Of a stretch of DNA of 64,000 bases, positions 46,701 to 64,000 are shown piece after piece. Source of the stretch: Macrocystis pyrifera (taxonomy: Eukaryota; Sar; Phaeophyceae; Laminariales; Laminariaceae); assembly GCA_031763025.1 (NCBI GenBank), contig JASSKH010000005.1:6171959-6235958 (forward strand), written 5' to 3'. The notes beneath the pieces were generated by a model. The model was not told the DNA's origin, made no database searches, and saw only the letters and a program-made list of their open reading frames with translations. Position 1 is the stretch's first letter. Each line of letters begins with the position of its first letter. The position numbers were made by a program, and so were the translations under genes.

Positions 46701-47224
46701 GCCACTATTAATACTGCTGCAGTGTGTATCACAAAATCACCATTAACACCAAACTGGTCCACAGGCCAGAAGCTCCTACCGGCATGTCAAATATACGCTG
46801 GACCGCGCATGGCCCGCGACGTAAAACGGTTCCTTTCAACGACTGACTGCTGAGAATATATATGGAATGCATCCTGCGATCAAGCTACGCGAACCTACTG
46901 TTGGAGCAGATGCGATGATGGCCGTGGCGACTGACTTTACACGGGAGGGGGTAGACTTCACCCCGCGGTAGGCGCTGCGGGCTGTTTTTTTTTGCCATCT
47001 TGGGCGTCTGCGCCGGTGCACCTTCACAGCAACAGGTAGGTGTTGGCAAAGTTGCCAGAAGAGCCCGACTCAGGATCTTGATGGTATCCAAAGCGATTAG
47101 GTATAGTTACCAACCTCTCACCCACCTCGATAGATCGGATTGCCTCCTCCAGGGATTGCAGCCTATGCTTGAGGGAATCCACGGCCCCTAGCGAGCCCTC
47201 GGGGCTGCTTTCGATATTACCCAT
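25735..47224 (-). CDS. Two-domain PhoD-like metallophosphatase homologue, probably catalytically inactive
   Basis: One minus-strand gene of about 19 exons. Exons: 47224-47126, 46551-46420, 43734-43484, 42533-42224, 41558-41389, 40642-40402, ~38772-38511, 38418-38338, 38262-38032, ~37350-37075, 36568-35807, 35033-34901, 30846-30584, 29854-29744, 29292-29032, ~28633-28326, 27948-27826, ~27260-27105, 26520-25735. Most junctions are GT-AG and in phase. Exon 1 begins MGNIES (N-myristoylation consensus) and carries a short helix rich in Leu/Glu. Two PhoD-like units then follow in tandem (separate entries). Family members are secreted or periplasmic phosphodiesterases in bacteria and mostly uncharacterised in protists. 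Here the metal ligands look lost in both copies, so a binding or scaffold role is more likely than catalysis. Exons 7, 10, 16 and 18 have unresolved edges. Introns hold a LINE and three MITEs. Confidence 0.75.
29529..29633 (+). mobile_element. MITE of the TTACGGGGGACC family, copy 4
   Basis: 105 bp with clean ends TTACGGGGGACCATAGCAAA and TTGTCCTCCGTAA, flanked by TA. Lies in an intron of the two-domain gene, 110 bp downstream of exon 29854-29744 in gene orientation. Confidence 0.9.
29905..30010 (+). mobile_element. MITE of the TTACGGGGGACC family, copy 5
   Basis: 106 bp, TTACGGGGGACTATAGTAAA to TAGTCCCCCGCAA, TA at the left and TG at the right. Same orientation as copy 4. The two copies bracket exon 29854-29744. 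Confidence 0.9.
31200..34440 (-). pseudogene. Degenerate LINE (non-LTR retrotransposon) ORF2 in an intron
   Basis: Minus-strand fragments in ORF2 order, in changing frames with stops. The apurinic-type endonuclease comes first: 34364-34176 with VGNMYMSPESKSTVKYT, and 33980-33795 with DSIVVE and TTYLIWTDSQ. A linker with WWDEDAKEA follows at 33595-33323. Then reverse transcriptase: WREGVVLNLFKKQNKTDPGN and YREIMLLS at 33070-32873, then KVWGIGIKGKMWRMMKNMTE and GVAQRCTLSSYLF at 32712-32527. The C-terminal region is at 32091-31849 with LRAELGMHSHKTNRDMGRLK. It sits in the intron 34900-30847 of the PhoD-like gene, same strand. No intact frame, so an old insertion. The ends are approximate. Confidence 0.8.
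39396..39419. repeat. Poly(C) tract, 24 nt
   Basis: Uninterrupted C run in the intron between exons 6 and 7 of the PhoD-like gene. Confidence 0.9.
39860..39964 (-). mobile_element. MITE of the TTACGGGGGACC family, copy 6
   Basis: 105 bp. Left end TTACGGGGGACCATAGTAAA, right end CTCTCGTAA followed by TA. Interior inverted relative to copies 3-5 (CTACGGTACACACAAAAACC on the left half). Lies in an intron of the PhoD-like gene. Confidence 0.85.
44950..45680 (-). repeat. Possible LTR-like segment in an intron
   Basis: On the minus strand a purine stretch GAGGGAGCG is followed by TGTTAGAGTACCC, the usual look of a copia polypurine tract and LTR start. Inside, at 44960-45055, a ~50-bp unit with CTCTCG(T/A)CTAACGG(G/A)ATATCC is duplicated. 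I could not find the LTR end, a second LTR or pol, so this is a weak call. The Lys/Glu-rich plus-strand frame at 45238-45576 is compositional. Confidence 0.25.
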
Positions 47225-49658
47225 GGCTGAGTGCTGCTCTGAATGAGACCTGCCGCGGGTGAGTTGGTCCGTCGGTCTGGGCGTCTGGTTGCCAAAAAAA
47301 CTTCGGAAGAATGAGCCTGCCGCAACGGAACAACAAGTGACGCACCCTTTCAACAATGGAACTCCCGTTTGACGGTTTCATTTTATCGGGAGCGTTTCGA
47401 TGTTGCTGCCCGTGTTCGTGTAGTGTGGCCAACTGCTGCAGTGTGTACAGCGTGTACTGCCCGCGGCGCACTGATTCGTCGCCCTTCACGCACAGGTGAT
47501 GTATGTGACACACGCATGACAGCACTGTTCAAGACACCTATATAAGTCACACTATACATACACTGCGTACGGTAGTATGTGGTGAGCAACTGACATACGA
47601 CCCGGCTGGATTTTATTTCTTGCTTCACAGAAAGGGTGCATTTTTCAAACGGTTTATTAATAGAATAATTGTTATCGCCCTCGATGAAATGCATTCGAGC
47701 GCTGTTCTCAGTTTGCTTGTCTCTTTTTTGTGAAGTCACAGGTGGAGTTGTTGAGAGTGACAGGGAAAGGCCAGTCGGCACCAGCACAAACGGAACCCCA
47801 GAGTGCTGTGTTTGGCTCAGGCAGAGCGTCTACTTGTTGACTATCGGTACCACTTGTTACAGTACTCGGCGGGGACATACATGCATCAAACGGTTTATTA
47901 ATAGAATAATAGTACACTAATACCACTACAACGGTTCCTAAAAGTATGATCTTCATACGTCCGTAAAAAAATTCACCCTGGCTTTCTTACCAGGCTGCCC
48001 TGTACTGTATGTACGATAGGAGCTACTTTAACCCGCAGACACGTTCTACCCCCAGTTCCTATCCCCCTCGACGTGACGCTGGCCCACCCGTGGGAGCCGT
48101 TCACGCTACTGCAGTACGTACCCGAGCCGGCCCGGGCGGAGGATCTAGAGACGCGCGGAGGCAGCCGCCGCCGCCGTGGCTGACATTGCCGCAACAGCAG
48201 TATAACCGCCACCGCCATCCTCGGCGCAATGTATTATTAAGCGTTTGGGAAAAGGCAGGGGGTAGGCTGGAAAACAAACGCACCGGGGGTGCGATTATTA
48301 CTGGTATGTATACAGCACATACATACCTGGCATACTAATAGCGTTGCCCCTATTGGCTTAATTACCGTAATACAGCAGTAGTAGGTTCATCAGGAAATCG
48401 AATAATGATGTAGTACGTCCCCATGGCGCTCGGTGAGGGTTCCGGCCCCTCTCACCACTCTTCGCTCCGACTTGCTTCACCGTACCCGTCCCAAACTACG
48501 TTACGTCCATTCGCTGCATACTGTATGTAGATAGCGGATCAGATGGACCCCGATCAAGCTACCGCACCAACTATAACCAACGCACAGCACAGCACATCCG
48601 AGAAACCGCCGGGAGTTCGTTGTTGGCGCTTGCCGCCGGTGCGTGTGTCAGGTATCATCATCCGTCGGGGCGAGGGCGACAACCGGGTGCGATCGATAGC
48701 GGGGGGGGACGGGTATACTCGACATCATGCATGGCGGTAGCGCTGAAGTCGAGCCTAGAGTGAGATTCACGAGGTGCACGAGACGAATTATTTTGTTATA
48801 CGAGGTGAACGGACGGACAAGACGAGACAGAAAAGGACCATCTGAAAAAAGATTACCCCACTTTACGCTGGAGAATGCCATCGACAACGACCACCACGGA
48901 GTGTGCCTGCGCGAGCCACCTAAAAAAAAGGAAGCCGGGGATGATTCTGTCCCCGCTATTAACAATGTCGCTCGCCATTGTGCTGGTAGGCCAGAGTCTC
49001 AAGAGACTAGGTTGGGGGCACCCAAAGAAACACGTACGCACATACAAAAGCGACGCGGGGGAAACAGGCACGTGCATCACCCACACGTTAAAGAGGGTCA
49101 CGATTCCTCCCAGCCTTGTCAATCCCCCGCCCAGGCGCCTCAACTTCGACATTTTTATTTCTCGGTGAAACGTCCAACAGATTATTCTTCTGTACAACTA
49201 ACCGCGACGACGAAAGCACCATCAATGAAGATCGCTTCGAAACACAAATTGCTCCAAAAAATCGTACGTAGTGCTGTTATGTTTCATGCATCACTCGATT
49301 TATTTATGGTTGGTCGCGAGGCGAATCGCGTGCTGCCTCTCTCCAAACGCCGACTACCGATCATGACGCCGTGTGGCTTCGCGGCAAGAGACCCCAACAT
49401 GCTTTAGTTTATCCCCGCAACAAATCATCCTACTTTCCACAAGGGGCGGCTCAACGGGACGAGGCGCGCGAGCGCACAGCAGAAACAGAGGGGGCCGACC
49501 AAAACCCAGACTCCCCAAAACGAGCGACAACGGCAACCAAAAAAAAAAAAAAAAAAAAAAAACGGTCGCCCGTCCAAGAGGGCGGAACGGCCGACGGAAT
49601 TATTCATAGTCTCCTCTCCCCTCCCTGACCGACCGAACACGCAACACCCTCCCTTCCC

Positions 49659-49710
<52 letters not shown>

Positions 49711-50407
49711 CTCCCGTCTCTTTTTCGCCCCAGACTCACGACGGTTTCAACAGAAAAAAAATGAAAATCAAAAAGCTTCGGCTGGACCACACGCTAAAAA
49801 CCACGCGCACACTATTTCGACAAGCAGACTTGTTTTTTCTTTTTCACGCCAGACGCACCCGGCAAAGCACCAGACAACGTTCCCGCTCCGCCTCTCAACC
49901 ATTTTTCCCGGGGGGCTCTTCCTCCTAACAAAAGGGCCGCCACATGGCGGGATGCCGTGCTGCACTCTCTTTAGCGCGTACTGTACGTATGCCTGTTGAT
50001 ACGTACGCACGTACGTACGCCGCGGCCGAAACGGGACCGGCAAAACCCGTAAACTACCGGGCCTGACTCACCAACGCGGCGGAGGACGGAACCAGACGCC
50101 GGGGGAGGACAGACTTGCAGTAGCAGACAGAGTAACCAGATTCGCCGTGCTGTGATATGATATAGAGGCGGGACGCCACCGTAAACTATTACCAGGTGTA
50201 TCATAAGCGCCACGATCAAGTCAACCGGGTGGACCACCAGTCAACACACGACAGCGCGCGCACGGCGGACGGGTTGACAGGCAGAGAGGACATGTCAGTC
50301 AGACCGACGGACTGCCACACGAACACTGGCCCATGAAACCGAGACATTCGGCCCCAGCGTCCTCGCTTCGGTGGGTTGACCCCGCATCACGATCGGGCGG
50401 CGGGGTT
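47225..50407. other. Intergenic region between the PhoD-like gene and ispH
   Basis: Upstream of the PhoD-like start codon and downstream of the ispH stop. Contains a 25-bp direct repeat TCAAACGGTTTATTAATAG(AATAAT) at 47645-47669 and 47886-47910, a poly(A) run at 49540-49561, and a 48-nt poly(C) run at 49659-49706. A plus-strand frame of 226 codons (48727-49407) has no recognisable domain, start context or splice partner, and I do not annotate it. Confidence 0.5.
49659..49706. repeat. Poly(C) tract, 48 nt
   Basis: Uninterrupted C run in the intergenic region 3' of ispH. Confidence 0.95.
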
Positions 50408-63369
<12,962 letters not shown>

Positions 63370-63717
63370 CGTATACGCTGCTGTAACTGGTGCTAAAAAG
63401 GGCGAGAGGGACGGGCGGCCTATTTTCGTCTCCGAGGCTGGGACGATCACCAGGAAGGAGCGCGCCAGCCGCAGAAGTGCCCAACGGCAGCTAGTTGTCC
63501 AGGCACCCGTTGGGAGGGTCGCGTCTATTATTGGAGGGAGCAAGCGCACGTTAATATTCAGGGCTCATGGAAAGTCTGCGATCAGGTCACATGCGAGTAG
63601 GGGAAGTTAGGACCAGACTCCCGCATGGCACGCCTCGATACGATGGAACTCCATTTTTAAATCTCTCTCGGCTCGCTCAAGCAAGAGAACACAGCACGAC
63701 TCATAGTACTTGGAATA
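63370..63717. promoter_or_regulatory. Presumed divergent upstream region of ispH
   Basis: About 350 bp between the ispH start codon and the ATG of a possible plus-strand gene at 63718. If both starts are right this must hold both promoters and 5' UTRs. No TATA box or other core element is evident. Inferred from position only. Confidence 0.3.
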
Positions 63718-63860
63718 ATGGCGACGTGCCTAGCCGGTGAGAGGTGCACCGCCGATCCTAGACTGCTCCCATCGGTTATGTCGTCGAACGCTGAGGTGGA
63801 TCTGGCTGGGTTGGCGGAAGGTACCGGGCAGTGGGAGAATATGCAAGGAGTAATCCGGCG
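63718..63860 (+). CDS. Possible first exon of a divergent gene
   Basis: The ATG at 63718 opens a 143-nt frame (MATCLAGERCTADPRLLPS...) ending at a consensus donor GTGAGT at 63861. Product unknown and the rest would lie beyond 64 kb. The case rests on the start codon, open frame and donor, so confidence is low. Confidence 0.3.
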
Positions 63861-64000
63861 GTGAGTGTCCTGACCAGATCATAGATCGTAATCGGTGTGA
63901 TCTGGCCCGTATCATACGTGTACGTACCCGTCCCCAAAAGTACCACACGGCAACAGCGTCACGTAGCACAAGAGCTTTTGCAAGGAGGAGGGCGATTGAT

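Noticed and set aside
48727..49407. 226-codon plus-strand frame between genes
   Set aside because: No domain, weak start context, runs into low-complexity Lys/Arg-rich sequence and lacks splice partners.

Overview
The window is nuclear DNA from an intron-rich eukaryote, most likely a photosynthetic stramenopile and probably a brown alga or close relative. The best evidence is an 11-exon gene on the minus strand (63369 to 50408) for the plastid isoprenoid enzyme IspH. Its first exon is a signal peptide running into a Ser-Ala-Phe-Phe-Ala-Pro cleavage motif, the bipartite plastid-targeting signal typical of stramenopiles with secondary plastids. Long introns full of low-complexity DNA, TTAGGG-like fragments, Ty1/copia and LINE remnants and many small inverted-repeat elements fit the same assignment. 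The species was not identified by any search.

Layout. 0-4 kb: a plus-strand multi-exon gene of unknown function. 4-23 kb: a repeat-dominated block. It holds a palindromic 70-bp satellite, small inverted-repeat transposons, ACGGGA and GGGTC minisatellites, a broken copia element, a nested transposon, a 2-kb GATCTG satellite, CCATGG- and CAG-rich DNA and a LINE nuclease fragment. 23-25.7 kb: little recognisable coding sequence. 25.7-47.2 kb: one large minus-strand gene, reconstructed here from about 19 exons. 47.2-50.4 kb: intergenic. 50.4-63.4 kb: ispH. 63.4-64 kb: a short divergent upstream region and a possible first exon of a plus-strand gene.

The most notable object is the 25.7-47.2 kb gene. 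Its exons, mostly joined in phase 0, spell two complete tandem copies of the PhoD-like metallophosphatase fold: an N-terminal beta-sandwich followed by a calcineurin-like core. One exon (36568-35807) carries the end of copy 1 and the start of copy 2, so this is a fusion rather than two neighbouring genes. In both copies the expected metal-ligand motifs are altered, so the product looks like a two-domain pseudo-phosphatase. Its first exon starts Met-Gly-Asn-Ile-Glu-Ser, an N-myristoylation consensus. Copy 2 also has an apparent 1-nt frameshift, so decay of the C-terminal half is an open possibility.

All gene models were built by hand from reading frames, splice signals and remembered family motifs. 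No alignment, transcript or database check was run, and a few exon joins, stated in each entry, remain unresolved.
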